A stretch of DNA of 64,000 nucleotides from the NCBI GenBank assembly GCA_963712765.1, contig CAVQIX010000004.1, positions 248,001 through 312,000 on the forward strand, in the 5' to 3' direction. The position numbers and the translations under genes were made by a program. Origin of the DNA: CAXMST01 sp963712765 (lineage in GTDB: Bacteria > Actinomycetota > Thermoleophilia > Solirubrobacterales > 70-9). Of this stretch, positions 48,620-57,674 are shown one piece after another. The notes under the pieces are model-generated. The model searched no databases and had not been told where the DNA came from. It saw only the letters and a list, made by a program, of their open reading frames with translations. The stretch's first letter is position 1; the number at the start of each line of letters is the position of its first letter.

Positions 48620-49969
48620 CTAGGCGAAGCGCCGCAGGGCGAGGCGGGCCAGGACCCCATAGGCGAGCGTCAGCACCGCCAGGTGGGCGATCGCGGCGGC
48701 GATCGAGGGGCCACCGGCGTCCAGCGCCCCCTCGAGGGCGCGGAGCGCGGGATCGAACGGGAACGCCGCTGTGAGGAAGCCGATCACGTCGAAGAGCCCC
48801 GGGCTGACGGTTCCGGATGGCACCAGGGAGAGGAATGCGATCGGCAGTGAGACCATGAATGCGAGCAGCGAGGAGACGCGGACCTCGCGCGCAGCGCCGC
48901 CGATCGCCGCCCCGAAAGCGGCGAACCCCGCTCCGCCGGCGAGGATCGCCGGCACCCACAGCGGAGCGCGGCTCCACTCGAGCGAGACGAACAGCTGCAG
49001 CCCGACCAGCATCACGAGCGTTACCGCGAGCGCAGCGACCACCCCGAGCAGGATCTTCTCGGCGAGAAGGGCGGTCGGGGTGACGAGACCACGGATCAGC
49101 CGGCCGAAGGCGTTCTCCTCACGCTCCAGCGCCAGCGACCCCGAGACCAGCAGCACCGTGACGAACATCAGGGTGATCGTCGCGGCGACCGCGATCGCGA
49201 AGGAGTCGAGCGAGGGCGAGTCGCCGGAGACGACCTCCTTGTCGACCTGGATCGGCTGCGTCACTGCGCCGAGCAGATCGTCGGCGACGTCGAGGTTCTC
49301 GGCGGCGAGGTCGCTGAAGCGGATCACCCGGTCGAGCTCCTCGCGATCGGGACTGCTCTTCGGGAGCTGGTTTCGGACGCCGGTGAGGATGTCCTCGGCG
49401 GCTCGCAGGCCGAGGATCTCGAAGTCCTGGCCGAAGAGGCCGAAGTTGCCGCCGTCGAGGAGGATGCCGAGGTAGCTGATCGAGATCTCCGAGACCTGCT
49501 GGGAGACGCGCAGGTTCGCATCCGACAGCAGCGAGTCGATCCGGTCGTCGACGAGCTGGCCCTTGACCGGATCCTCCTCATTGACGAGGACCTCGACCGT
49601 GGGTCGCTCGGGCGTGAGCCCGCCGAGCGACTGCAGCTTGTCGATCAGGTCCGCGGGGAGGATCAGCGCCCCGAGAACCTCGCCCGATTCGACCTTCTGA
49701 CGAGCCTCCTCGCGACTGCTGACGCGGACGCACTCGATCCGGTCGCAGAGCTCGTCGCGGGCGCCGATGATGTCGAACTGCTCGCCGCCGAGGTTGAGCT
49801 CGGTTCCCTGCTCGACCTCGTTCAGGAAGGCGACCCGCGGCTTGTCCGGGCCGCCGGAGAGCGCGAAGCCGATCAGCACCGCGATCACGATCGGGTAGGC
49901 GACGAGTAGGGCGCTGAGCAGCGGCGAGCGCTGTAGCAGGCGCAGGTCCTTGAGCAGCAGCCAGCGCAT
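48620..49969 (-). CDS. ABC-2 type transporter permease
   Basis: A 449-aa membrane component of an exporter. One N-terminal helix (LLSALLVAYPIVIAVLIGFAL), a large extracytoplasmic domain (about residues 45-230, including a VRVSSREEARQKVESGEVLGALILP segment, spread across about 85-110), then five to six C-terminal helices. This is the DrrB/YhgE-like layout with a big loop between helices 1 and 2. Its ATG overlaps the ATPase stop by one base. Cargo unknown. Confidence 0.88.
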   Translation of the reverse strand: MRWLLLKDLRLLQRSPLLSALLVAYPIVIAVLIGFALSGGPDKPRVAFLNEVEQGTELNLGGEQFDIIGARDELCDRIECVRVSSREEARQKVESGEVLGALILPADLIDKLQSLGGLTPERPTVEVLVNEEDPVKGQLVDDRIDSLLSDANLRVSQQVSEISISYLGILLDGGNFGLFGQDFEILGLRAAEDILTGVRNQLPKSSPDREELDRVIRFSDLAAENLDVADDLLGAVTQPIQVDKEVVSGDSPSLDSFAIAVAATITLMFVTVLLVSGSLALEREENAFGRLIRGLVTPTALLAEKILLGVVAALAVTLVMLVGLQLFVSLEWSRAPLWVPAILAGGAGFAAFGAAIGGAAREVRVSSLLAFMVSLPIAFLSLVPSGTVSPGLFDVIGFLTAAFPFDPALRALEGALDAGGPSIAAAIAHLAVLTLAYGVLARLALRRFA

Positions 49970-50697
49970 CAGTGTCCCTGCTCCCTCAGGAAGCTGACGA
50001 AGGCGCCCTCGAAGTCGCGGGCGTCGGAGCCGGGTACGGCCTCGCGCAGGGCATTTGGCGTGCCGTCGAAGAGGGCCTCGCCGTCGGCGAGGACGAGTAG
50101 GCGATCCCCGTAGCGCTCGGCCTCGGCGATGTTGTGGGTCGTGAAGATCACCGTGGTGCCCGCGCCGGCGAGATCGAGGACGAACTCCCACAAGCGGGCG
50201 CGCTGGCGCGGGTCGAGACCGGTGGAGGGCTCGTCCAGGAGCAGCACGGCCGGCTTGGCCAAGAGCCCGATCGCGATGTTGACCCGCTGCTGGTTGCCTC
50301 CCGAGAGGCTGCCGACGAGATCATCGCGGCGGTCGCCGAGCGCCGTCTGATCCAGCATCTCGGCAACGGCGCCCCTGACGTCCGCCACGCCCTCGAGCCG
50401 GGCGAAGAGCTCGAGGTTCTCAGCCACCGTCAGCTTCCGGTACAGACCGGCGTGCTGCGGAACGAAGCCGACCCTCGAGTCCCTCACCGCCAGCTCGACC
50501 GAACCGCCGTCGGATGCGAGGCTGCCGGCGATGATCGAGAGCATCGTCGTCTTCCCTGCGCCGTTGGGGCCGATCACGGCCACCAACTCGCCACGGCTTG
50601 CGGCAAAGCCGACCTGCCTCAGCGCGCGACGCTCGCCGAAGCTCTTGTCGAGCGCCGAAACCTGGATCGCGCTCGCGGCGCTGCCCTGCGATTGCAT
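49969..50697 (-). CDS. ABC transporter ATP-binding protein
   Basis: A 242-aa ATPase. Walker A GPNGAGKTT (43-51), signature LSGGNQQR (131-138), Walker B VLLLDEP (151-157) and the H-loop FTTHN are intact. It is the DrrA/CcmA-type partner of the permease and powers export of an unknown substrate. TAGCTT 7 nt before the ATG gives a short leader. Confidence 0.95.
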   Translation of the reverse strand: MQSQGSAASAIQVSALDKSFGERRALRQVGFAASRGELVAVIGPNGAGKTTMLSIIAGSLASDGGSVELAVRDSRVGFVPQHAGLYRKLTVAENLELFARLEGVADVRGAVAEMLDQTALGDRRDDLVGSLSGGNQQRVNIAIGLLAKPAVLLLDEPSTGLDPRQRARLWEFVLDLAGAGTTVIFTTHNIAEAERYGDRLLVLADGEALFDGTPNALREAVPGSDARDFEGAFVSFLREQGH

Positions 50698-50704
50698 CGC
50701 CGGA

Positions 50705-50710
50705 AAGCTA
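50705..50710 (-). promoter_or_regulatory. -10 hexamer TAGCTT (ABC exporter)
   Basis: Seven nt before the ATPase ATG. Confidence 0.4.
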
Positions 50711-50732
50711 GACGACGACGCTGGTGGCCCGA

Positions 50733-50738
50733 TACTGT
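50733..50738 (+). promoter_or_regulatory. -10 hexamer TACTGT (serine hydrolase lipoprotein)
   Basis: Six nt before the ATG; supports the inner start over a GTG 21 nt upstream. Confidence 0.4.
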
Positions 50739-50744
50739 CCGGCG

Positions 50745-51920
50745 ATGAGGCTTCCGCTGACGCTCCTCGGCACCGTCCTGACGGCCCTCGCGCTTGGCGC
50801 CTGCGGCGAGGACGATTCGCCAGAGCCGCTGTCTGTCGAACCGCTGAACAAGGCGATGCGGGGGGTTGCCCAGGCCGGGGTTCCGGTCACCGCGGTCGTG
50901 ATCGACAGGGCCGGTGCGCCCGAATGCGGCACCAACGCCACCGGGCAGATCTGCGGTCCCCGAACCGAGCTCGCGGTCGGCGCCGAGGCCGGCGATGTCG
51001 GTGCCGAGTCGACCTTCCGGATTGCCAGCGTCACCAAGGCATTCGAGGGCGCGGTCGTGCTCGCGCTCGTCGATCAGGAGCAGCTCTCGCTCGACGCGAC
51101 CGTCGACGAGCTGATCGGGCCGGTGGTCGGGGGGGCAGCCAAGATCACCGTTGCGGATCTGCTTCGTCACACCAGCGGCATCCCCGACTACACGAAGCAG
51201 GAAGCCTTCATCGAGGACTTCGTCGGCGGCGATCCGATCAAGCCCGCCGAGACCGTCGACTACGTCGCCGACCTGCCGCCCGCGTTCGAGCCGGGCTCCG
51301 ATTACGAGTACTCCGACACCGACAACATCCTTCTCGCGCTGATCGTCGAGGAGGTCACCGGGCTCAGCTTCCAGGCGGCGCTCGAGGACCTGGTACTGGA
51401 CCCCGCCGACCTGACCGGGACCGAGCTCGCGGCCGCTCCCCGCAGGCCGCTTCCCGGCGTCGCGGGCTTCCAGTTCGACCCCGAGGAATCTGCGGGCGAG
51501 CCAGTCGATGTGACGACCGCGCTCGACCCCCTGGCGGCCGGCGCCTCCGGGGCCCTGGTCTCGACGCCGGGCGACGTCTCGAGCTTCTTCGCGGGGCTGC
51601 GCTCGGGCGCCTTCTTCGAGCCCTCGCTGCTGGAGACGACAGACGAGACGGTGCTGGGCGATTCCTCCCCCCCGGGTCCTCCGGGCGAGGGCACCAACGA
51701 ATCAGGCCTGGCGATCTTCCGCTACCAGCTGAGCTGCGGCAAGTTCTGGGGCCACACCGGCTCCTTCCCCGGCTATCGCGCGATCGGCGGCGCCAACACC
51801 GACGGCTCCGGCTCGTTCGCGGTACTGGTCAACGCCAGCGATCTGCCGCCCGAGGCCGAGGAGTCCCTGCTCGAGGTCCAGGAGATCGCCGCCTGCGCCT
51901 CGATCGGCAAGACTCCCTGA
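50745..51920 (+). CDS. Serine hydrolase lipoprotein (beta-lactamase/PBP4-like)
   Basis: A 391-aa predicted lipoprotein (lipobox LGAC20) of the class C beta-lactamase/D-aminopeptidase family. The nucleophile motif is S95-V-T-K98 in ASVTKAF; the second motif usually YxN reads Y189-S-D191; the third is HTG in WGHTGSFPGY. The Asn-to-Asp change may shift substrate range towards esters or peptides. TACTGT 6 nt before the ATG supports the start. It ends 1 nt before the YmdB-like gene. Confidence 0.88.
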   Translation: MRLPLTLLGTVLTALALGACGEDDSPEPLSVEPLNKAMRGVAQAGVPVTAVVIDRAGAPECGTNATGQICGPRTELAVGAEAGDVGAESTFRIASVTKAFEGAVVLALVDQEQLSLDATVDELIGPVVGGAAKITVADLLRHTSGIPDYTKQEAFIEDFVGGDPIKPAETVDYVADLPPAFEPGSDYEYSDTDNILLALIVEEVTGLSFQAALEDLVLDPADLTGTELAAAPRRPLPGVAGFQFDPEESAGEPVDVTTALDPLAAGASGALVSTPGDVSSFFAGLRSGAFFEPSLLETTDETVLGDSSPPGPPGEGTNESGLAIFRYQLSCGKFWGHTGSFPGYRAIGGANTDGSGSFAVLVNASDLPPEAEESLLEVQEIAACASIGKTP

Positions 51921-51921
51921 G

Positions 51922-52701
51922 GTGCGCTTCCTGTTCGTCGGAGATGTGGTCGGCAGCCCGGGCCGGGCCGGGCTGGCCCGGAAGCTCGGCGAGCTCCGCG
52001 AGCGCCACGCGGTCGACCTGACGATCGTCAACGGCGAGAACTCGGCCGGTGGGATGGGAATCAACGAGAAGTCAGGCGACGAGATCTTCGCCGCGGGCGC
52101 CGACGTGATCACCCTCGGCAACCACACCTACCGCCAGCGGGACTCCTACGAGTACCTCGATCGCGCCGACCGCATCGTCCGCCCCGCCAACTACCCGAAG
52201 AGCAATCCCGGCCGCGGCAGCCTCACCCTCGATGTGGCCGGGACCACCGTCGGGGTCCTGAACCTCTCGGGAGCGATGCAGCTGACCGTCGCGCGCTCAC
52301 CGTTCCACGCCGCCGACGCCGAGCTCGCCGAGCTCGAGCGGAAGGGAGCGGAGATCGTGATCGTCGACTTCCATGCCGAGGTGACGAGCGAGAAGGTGGC
52401 GATGGGCTGGTATCTCGACGGCCGCGTCGCCGCGGTGCTGGGCACCCACACCCACGTGCCGACAGCCGACGCTCGCGTCCTCCCCGGCGGCACCGCCCAC
52501 ATCTCCGACGTCGGCATGACCGGGTCCCGGCAGAGCATCCTCGGCGTCCGGGTCGAGGATGCGATGCAGACCTTCACCCGTCAGATGCCGACCCGCTTCA
52601 ACACCGCCACCGAGGACGTCTGGATCAACGCCGTGGTCGTCGAGGTCGGCGCCGATGGCCTCGCGACCTCGATCGAGCAGGTGCTGGAGCCGGCCGGCTA
52701 G
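51922..52701 (+). CDS. YmdB-family metallophosphoesterase
   Basis: A 259-aa calcineurin-like phosphoesterase. FVGDVVGSPGRAGL, IVNGENSAGG, ITLGNHTYRQ, VDFHAEVTSEK and GTHTHVPTAD carry the metal ligands (D8, E39, N40 and the His residues). The family hydrolyses 2',3'-cyclic nucleotides or cAMP-like substrates in Bacillus. Start GTG, one base after the preceding stop. It is convergent with the thioesterase, overlapping by 4 nt. Confidence 0.92.
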   Translation: MRFLFVGDVVGSPGRAGLARKLGELRERHAVDLTIVNGENSAGGMGINEKSGDEIFAAGADVITLGNHTYRQRDSYEYLDRADRIVRPANYPKSNPGRGSLTLDVAGTTVGVLNLSGAMQLTVARSPFHAADAELAELERKGAEIVIVDFHAEVTSEKVAMGWYLDGRVAAVLGTHTHVPTADARVLPGGTAHISDVGMTGSRQSILGVRVEDAMQTFTRQMPTRFNTATEDVWINAVVVEVGADGLATSIEQVLEPAG

Positions 52702-53213
52702 TCCCGTTGGTGGAGGATCTGGTTCCGCTCTGAGAGGCGGTTCTTGCGACGCAGCTCGGCCTCACGCTGGCGGCGCTGCTCGTGCTCGCTCTCGGCGATC
52801 AGGGGTGGGACTGCGGTCGGGTTGCCCTCCTGATCGAGAGCGACCATCGTCAGGTAGGCGGTCGAGGTGTGGCGGCGGTCGCGTTCGTAGGGGTTCTCCG
52901 CCTCGACCCTGACCCCGACCTCCATCGAGGTCCGCCAGACCGCGTTGACGGTCGCTGCGCAGCTGAGAAGCTCGCCCACATAGACGGGGTGGATGAAGGT
53001 CATCCGGTCCATTCCGGCAGTGACCACGCGACAGCCGCTGTGCTTGATCGCGGCCAGGGAGGCGGCCTCGTCGACGAAGCGCATCACGGTGCCGCCGTGG
53101 ATCGAGCCGGCTGAGTTGGCGTCCGGGATCCCCATCCAGCGGACCAGGCGCGACTCGGAATCGGACGCCGCCCGCGGTGCCGGCTCGGGACTCCGGTCGC
53201 TCCGATCACTCAT
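52698..53213 (-). CDS. Acyl-CoA thioesterase (hotdog fold)
   Basis: A 171-aa hotdog protein similar to cytosolic acyl-CoA hydrolases (BACH/YciA group). MGIPDANSAGSIHGGTVMRFVDEAASLAA contains the N and D/E of the active site (about residues 27-55), then MTFIHPVYVGELLSCAATV. It cleaves acyl-CoA esters. A basic C-terminal helix (HEQRRQREAELRRKNRLSE) is extra. Its start overlaps the preceding gene by 8 nt, so it is the last gene of the envelope operon. Confidence 0.9.
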   Translation of the reverse strand: MSDRSDRSPEPAPRAASDSESRLVRWMGIPDANSAGSIHGGTVMRFVDEAASLAAIKHSGCRVVTAGMDRMTFIHPVYVGELLSCAATVNAVWRTSMEVGVRVEAENPYERDRRHTSTAYLTMVALDQEGNPTAVPPLIAESEHEQRRQREAELRRKNRLSERNQILHQRD

Positions 53214-54876
53214 GGGCGGCGATGCTATCCGCAGGCCCGTCCTCGGTCGCCTCCGCGCGGAGGCAGAGCGCAACGAGGAGCAGCGGGAGGAACCAGACGA
53301 TGTAGAGATAGAACCAGTGCTCGGCAATCAGTTCGACCGCGATCATCAAAGAGGCACCGAGGGCCGCGATCTGGCGGAGGTCGCGGCGGCGGGGGACGAA
53401 CGCGACCGCGACCGCGAGACCGACGACGGCAGCCTTGACCACGGTGTGGAGCAGCTCGAGGTCCACCTGGCCCCAGATCGAGAACGGCGAGGTACGCCCG
53501 GCCTGGCTGCCGATCGTCCGCTCCCAGAAGGTGGCGAGGCCGGGGTCGATCGCCGGGTGGGCCAGCAACAGCGCCGCAGCGGCGGCGAACCCGGCGATGT
53601 AGAGGCCGAACTCCCGCAGTCGGGGCCGCAGCGGAGACCCCACCAGGCCGCGGCGACCGGCGAGGTACAACGGCGCCAGGACCGCGGGCGCGAACTTGGT
53701 CAGGCTGGTGACCGCGAGAGTCGCCCCCCGAGCCAGGGGTGCAGCGAACACGACCAGGCTCCAGATCAGGCCGGCGGCGAGCAGCGAGTCGTTCGAGTTC
53801 GACTGCAGGACGAAAGCCGAGTAGGGGTACGCGAGCCAGGCGAGCGCGAGCGTCGCCGCCAGGCGTCGCCCGGCCATCCGCAGGCCGAGGACGACCAGCC
53901 CGGCCAACGCCAGCAGGTCGAAGAAGAGCGCGGCCGCCCGGGCCGCCTTGAGGGAGTCCCAGGCTCCGCTCCAGTTGAAGACCTGCTCGAAGGGGACGTA
54001 GGCGAAGTAGTTGGCCGGCCCGTAGGTATCGCCGCGCGGATTGTTCTCGGGGAACGAGCCCTCCCCGTAGATGCCCTCGGCGTCGGAGATCTTGTCCGCT
54101 CCGATCACCCCCGCATAGCCGACGTCGATCACCCCCGAGTCGGCGATGTTGATCGTGACCCGAAAGATGGCGAGGGCGATACAGAGGACGATCAGGACCC
54201 GGAGCGAGGCGCTCGGGCGTAGCCCATCGCCGGCCCTCGCGCCGCGGAATCCGATCCAGAGCATGCGGGCGAGCAGATAGAGGAGGGGCGGGTAGTAGAG
54301 AGGAACCGAGACGCCGATCTCAGCGGCGTTGAAGAAGGCGTGCGAGACCCCGAACGAGAGCAGGACCAGCAGATCGAGGTGGCCGATTCGGAGGGGCCGG
54401 CGCCAGTCGAGCAGGGCGAGAAAGAAGACCGCTGCCATCGGGATCCAGACGTACGGGGCGTTGAGTATGTGCCCGAATTGCCCCTCGCGACCGCGCGCCA
54501 TCGGCCAGGCGACGGCGTCGCCGGTCCATGACTCCGCGATCTCGCCGCTTACCCCGTCGATGATCACCAGCACGACCTTCTCGTCGCTGTCGAAATACCC
54601 GACCTCCCACCGCTTCGGGTTCTCGGTGCCGACCGCCGCGGTGAGCCTGCCCCGGGCCTCGCCCTCGGCGATCACGTTCGGGTCCATGTCGGCGATCTCG
54701 AGGGCCTCCTCGGCCGAGATCTCGTAGCCCTCCGGGGTCGGCGGCAGATCGACTCGCAGCGGCGTCCGCGAAGCCGCCGCAGCGCCCGGGATCAGGAGCC
54801 CGGCGACGCAGGCGGCGAGCACCACCCACCCGAGAACCGCGAAGCGGCTGCAGACGTTTTCCCGGCCGGCGATCAC
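53206..54876 (-). CDS. Polytopic membrane protein, GT-C-like, with N-terminal PepSY-like domain
   Basis: A 556-aa protein. The signal helix (VLGWVVLAACVAGLLIPGAAA) precedes a soluble domain of about 100 residues with ISAEEALEIADMDPN and KRWEVGYFDSDEKVVLVIID, which resembles PepSY. About ten membrane helices follow, with a YGPANYFAYVPFEQVFNW-type extracytoplasmic loop and LAWLAYPYSAFVLQSNSNDS, as in GT-C glycosyltransferases. It would use a polyprenyl-linked sugar, made by GtrA-like supply. Start GTG, with TAGCTT 8 nt upstream, in addition to readthrough from the gene before. Confidence 0.7.
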   Translation of the reverse strand: MIAGRENVCSRFAVLGWVVLAACVAGLLIPGAAAASRTPLRVDLPPTPEGYEISAEEALEIADMDPNVIAEGEARGRLTAAVGTENPKRWEVGYFDSDEKVVLVIIDGVSGEIAESWTGDAVAWPMARGREGQFGHILNAPYVWIPMAAVFFLALLDWRRPLRIGHLDLLVLLSFGVSHAFFNAAEIGVSVPLYYPPLLYLLARMLWIGFRGARAGDGLRPSASLRVLIVLCIALAIFRVTINIADSGVIDVGYAGVIGADKISDAEGIYGEGSFPENNPRGDTYGPANYFAYVPFEQVFNWSGAWDSLKAARAAALFFDLLALAGLVVLGLRMAGRRLAATLALAWLAYPYSAFVLQSNSNDSLLAAGLIWSLVVFAAPLARGATLAVTSLTKFAPAVLAPLYLAGRRGLVGSPLRPRLREFGLYIAGFAAAAALLLAHPAIDPGLATFWERTIGSQAGRTSPFSIWGQVDLELLHTVVKAAVVGLAVAVAFVPRRRDLRQIAALGASLMIAVELIAEHWFYLYIVWFLPLLLVALCLRAEATEDGPADSIAAHE

Positions 54877-54899
54877 GCGAGGCGAAGCTAGCGGACCGC

Positions 54900-55436
54900 T
54901 CAGCCGGCGATCCGCTCGCGACCGAACGTCCAGAGCTTGTTGCCGATGAAGTTGACCGGCGTCGCTGCCGCGACAGCCGCCGCCTGGGCGGGCAGCTCAC
55001 TCATTCCGATCGCATCGACCAGGATCGTCAGGACCAGCAGGTTGACCCCGAGGCCGGCGAGGCTGACGGCGAAGAAGCGAGCCGCCTGGAAGCCGGCATG
55101 AGCCTCGCGCGCCCCCTGAAGGCGGAAGGTCCAGACCCGGTTGAGGATGAAGTTGTTGGTTACGGCGACCGCGAAGGCCCCGATCGCGGCGGGGATGTGG
55201 TGCAGGTCGAGACTCTGGGTGAGAAGGGCGAAGACGATCAGGTTGATCAGGTAACCCGAGCCCCCGACCACGGCGAACTGGAACAGCTGGACCCAGTTAC
55301 CCGGGCGTCTGGTCCCGAGATGGACCCGCCGGATCAGCTCCCAGGTCGCATTCGCGGCCCGCGTCGTGACCTCTCCGGCTTCTGGATCGGGATCTTGGCC
55401 CGCCGTGGGCCCCGGCGACCCGCGAGAGGCACTCAT
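54900..55436 (-). CDS. GtrA-family membrane protein
   Basis: A 178-aa protein with four membrane helices typical of GtrA, thought to help move polyprenyl-linked sugars across the membrane. FQFAVVGGSGYLINLIVFALL, AVTNNFILNRVWTF, RFFAVSLAGLGVNLLVLTIL and PVNFIGNKLWTFGR are the four helices with the two NxxWTF-like signatures. It overlaps the phosphodiesterase stop by 4 nt (ATGA) and lies 23 nt before the GT-C-like gene. Confidence 0.9.
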   Translation of the reverse strand: MSASRGSPGPTAGQDPDPEAGEVTTRAANATWELIRRVHLGTRRPGNWVQLFQFAVVGGSGYLINLIVFALLTQSLDLHHIPAAIGAFAVAVTNNFILNRVWTFRLQGAREAHAGFQAARFFAVSLAGLGVNLLVLTILVDAIGMSELPAQAAAVAAATPVNFIGNKLWTFGRERIAG

Positions 55437-56950
55437 GCCGCGACCTCGAGCCCGAAGTGGGCGAGAGCGAGCCCGGCGACGTCGCTGATCGCCCACTGTT
55501 CACGAGTGGGGGCCCGGCCATCGAGCCCGACCGTGAGCAACGGGCCCATCGAGTCCTCGGCCCGCAGCGAGCCGTGGCTGCCGCCGGGTATGTGGGTGGT
55601 GCCCCCCCAGTCGATCAGCTCGTAGCCGAGACTGGCCGAGATCATCAGGTCGGCGGCGAACGGCGAGCGCATCGCCGACCACAGGCGCGCGAGGGCGTCG
55701 GGGTAGGTCGCCGAGTCGAACTCACGGCCCTCAACGGCCGCCTCGAGGACGTCGAGATCGCCCTCCAGGCGCCACCAGCGGCCCCGGCGATCTCGCGCCT
55801 CCTCGCCGGGAGCGAAGCGGAGCTCGGCGCCTCCACGCCTGACCACGGCCCAGGCGGCGTCGGGCGTGCGGACCCCGTCGCGCAGGATCGGCCCACCGTC
55901 TTCGTCGGCGAGCCAGCTGACCAGCTCGACGCCGGGGTGCTCCTCGAGGGCCGCGCGGGAGCGGCGGAAGATCCGCATCCCCTCTCCGCCCTTCCGCAGC
56001 ATCCATATGCCGGCGGCTCGCGAACTGGGGCCGAAGGCCAGCTCGGCCTCCTCGGGGGTGTCGTTGTTGGGCTGGAGCACGTGCCAGTCCTCGGCCAGCA
56101 GCTCAGCCGCATCGAGGTCGTGGGAGACGTCGGACTGCGAGTGATCGGCCATCAGGATCACGCCGTTGTCCTCGAGGAAGGCGTCGATCCCGCCGCCGGC
56201 CTCGACCAGGGCCCCGAAACACTCGTCGGCGTGGGCGATCGAGGTCCCGCTCTGCTCGGGACCATAGGTGTGGGAGTAGTGGTCGTTGTCGGGGAGCGAG
56301 AAGAGGAGGAAGTCGTAGAGGTTGCGCTCGACGAGCTCGACCCCAACGCAGGCGGAGTAGTCGTCGCGGACGTCAGGGCGGGCGAGGGTCGGCTTGCAGG
56401 GAACCTTCCGGGAGGCATAGAGCTCGCCGTAGAAGAGCTCGTCGGGGCCCCATACCGCGTGGTGGAACTTGGCGGCGGTCGCCACCTTGCCGAGCAGCCC
56501 GTCGAGCCCCAGCTCGTGACGGGTCCGCCCTCGATAGATCAGGAACGGGGTGCAGGCGCTGCGCAGGCCAGCGTCGCCGAAGCGCTCGTACAGCGTCAGG
56601 ACCTCCTGTGAGAGGTGGCCCATGTTCATGTTGTAGACGGTGTCGTAGAGGGCGCTGAAGACCCCGAAGGTGCGGGTCGCCTCCCAGGACGATCCGTACT
56701 CGACATAGCGCTGCTCGGCCCGGTGGTACCAGTTCATTCCCGGGATCCGGTGCCGGTCGGGCCGACTGCCGGTGATGATCTCGGAGGTACAGACCGGGGT
56801 CACCGAGGGAAAGCTGGAGACGCAGTCACCGACGAGCTCGCCGCGCTCGAGCAGCGCCGCGAAGTGCGGGGCCGAACCGGATGCGGCCGCCGCCTGCAGC
56901 ATGTCGGTGCGGAGGGAGTCGACTAGGACTAATACGAGCTTGCGTTGCAC
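55433..56950 (-). CDS. Alkaline phosphatase-superfamily phosphodiesterase
   Basis: A 505-aa protein of the nucleotide pyrophosphatase/phosphodiesterase group. LVLVDSLRTDM (D11) and SFPSVTPVCTSEIITG (Thr51 nucleophile) begin the active site, then GMNWYH, LPDNDHYSH, MADHSQ and PGGSHGSL give further metal ligands. No signal peptide, so it is cytoplasmic; it could also be a transferase of phospho-groups. It starts 55 nt after the upstream membrane protein and overlaps gtrA-like by 4 nt. Confidence 0.88.
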   Translation of the reverse strand: MQRKLVLVLVDSLRTDMLQAAAASGSAPHFAALLERGELVGDCVSSFPSVTPVCTSEIITGSRPDRHRIPGMNWYHRAEQRYVEYGSSWEATRTFGVFSALYDTVYNMNMGHLSQEVLTLYERFGDAGLRSACTPFLIYRGRTRHELGLDGLLGKVATAAKFHHAVWGPDELFYGELYASRKVPCKPTLARPDVRDDYSACVGVELVERNLYDFLLFSLPDNDHYSHTYGPEQSGTSIAHADECFGALVEAGGGIDAFLEDNGVILMADHSQSDVSHDLDAAELLAEDWHVLQPNNDTPEEAELAFGPSSRAAGIWMLRKGGEGMRIFRRSRAALEEHPGVELVSWLADEDGGPILRDGVRTPDAAWAVVRRGGAELRFAPGEEARDRRGRWWRLEGDLDVLEAAVEGREFDSATYPDALARLWSAMRSPFAADLMISASLGYELIDWGGTTHIPGGSHGSLRAEDSMGPLLTVGLDGRAPTREQWAISDVAGLALAHFGLEVAA

Positions 56951-57005
56951 GATCTCAAGGGGGGACGGGGCAGGACCCGCAAGGTTGGCAGAAGGGAGCT
57001 CGGCC

Positions 57006-57584
57006 TCAGCGGAGGACCCGGAGGCCCTCGTGCTTCTCCCCGGCCTTGCGGCGGCGGGAGACAGCGAGGCCGATCAGGGCGATCGCGACGAGGATCGCGA
57101 CCGGGGGCACAAACAGCGAGAGCGCCGCGACGACGATGCCCGCGAAGGCGAAGAGCAGGCTCAGGGTCCCCGGGGCGGCTGTGTCCTCGCGCTCGGCGCG
57201 CGCCTGGGCCCCGGCGAGAACCTGACCCGCCACCATGCCCGCGAAGACGCCGGCCGCCGCACCGACGGCGAAGCCGATCGCAGCCGGCTCTCCCTCGGAG
57301 GCCAGCGCCGCAGCTCCGGCGATCGCGCCGATCGCAGCCGCGAATCCGGCGCTGCGCATCGGGTTCATCTGTCGCTCACGATCGGTGTAGAAGCCGATCA
57401 CGTTTGCGACGAACATCAGCAGGACGAACCACTCCGATCCAAGGAACGCCCAATCGGTGCCCTCGGGGTCGATCCCGACTTCGAGCGCGGCCATGGTCGC
57501 GATGAACAGCGCCACAAGCGGGCCGCCGATGCCGAGGGCAAGGCCGAGGCCGAGGGCCTGGCAGATCGCGAGGAAGAGGTCCAT
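57006..57584 (-). CDS. Integral membrane protein, unknown function
   Basis: A 192-aa protein with about six hydrophobic segments, rich in Ala and Gly (AICQALGLGLALGIGGPLVALFIATMAA at the start, VAILVAIALIGLAV at the end), similar in outline to small DUF4126-type membrane proteins. TACGCT lies 8 nt before the ATG. First gene of the envelope set that continues with the phosphodiesterase. Confidence 0.65.
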   Translation of the reverse strand: MDLFLAICQALGLGLALGIGGPLVALFIATMAALEVGIDPEGTDWAFLGSEWFVLLMFVANVIGFYTDRERQMNPMRSAGFAAAIGAIAGAAALASEGEPAAIGFAVGAAAGVFAGMVAGQVLAGAQARAEREDTAAPGTLSLLFAFAGIVVAALSLFVPPVAILVAIALIGLAVSRRRKAGEKHEGLRVLR

Positions 57585-57674
57585 CGCGGCGCAGCGTAGT
57601 TCACCTCCCAGCCTGGCTGCAACGCGCCGGGCACCGGCCTCCGCCGGCTCGCTCTCAGGCAGACTTGGGGGGCA

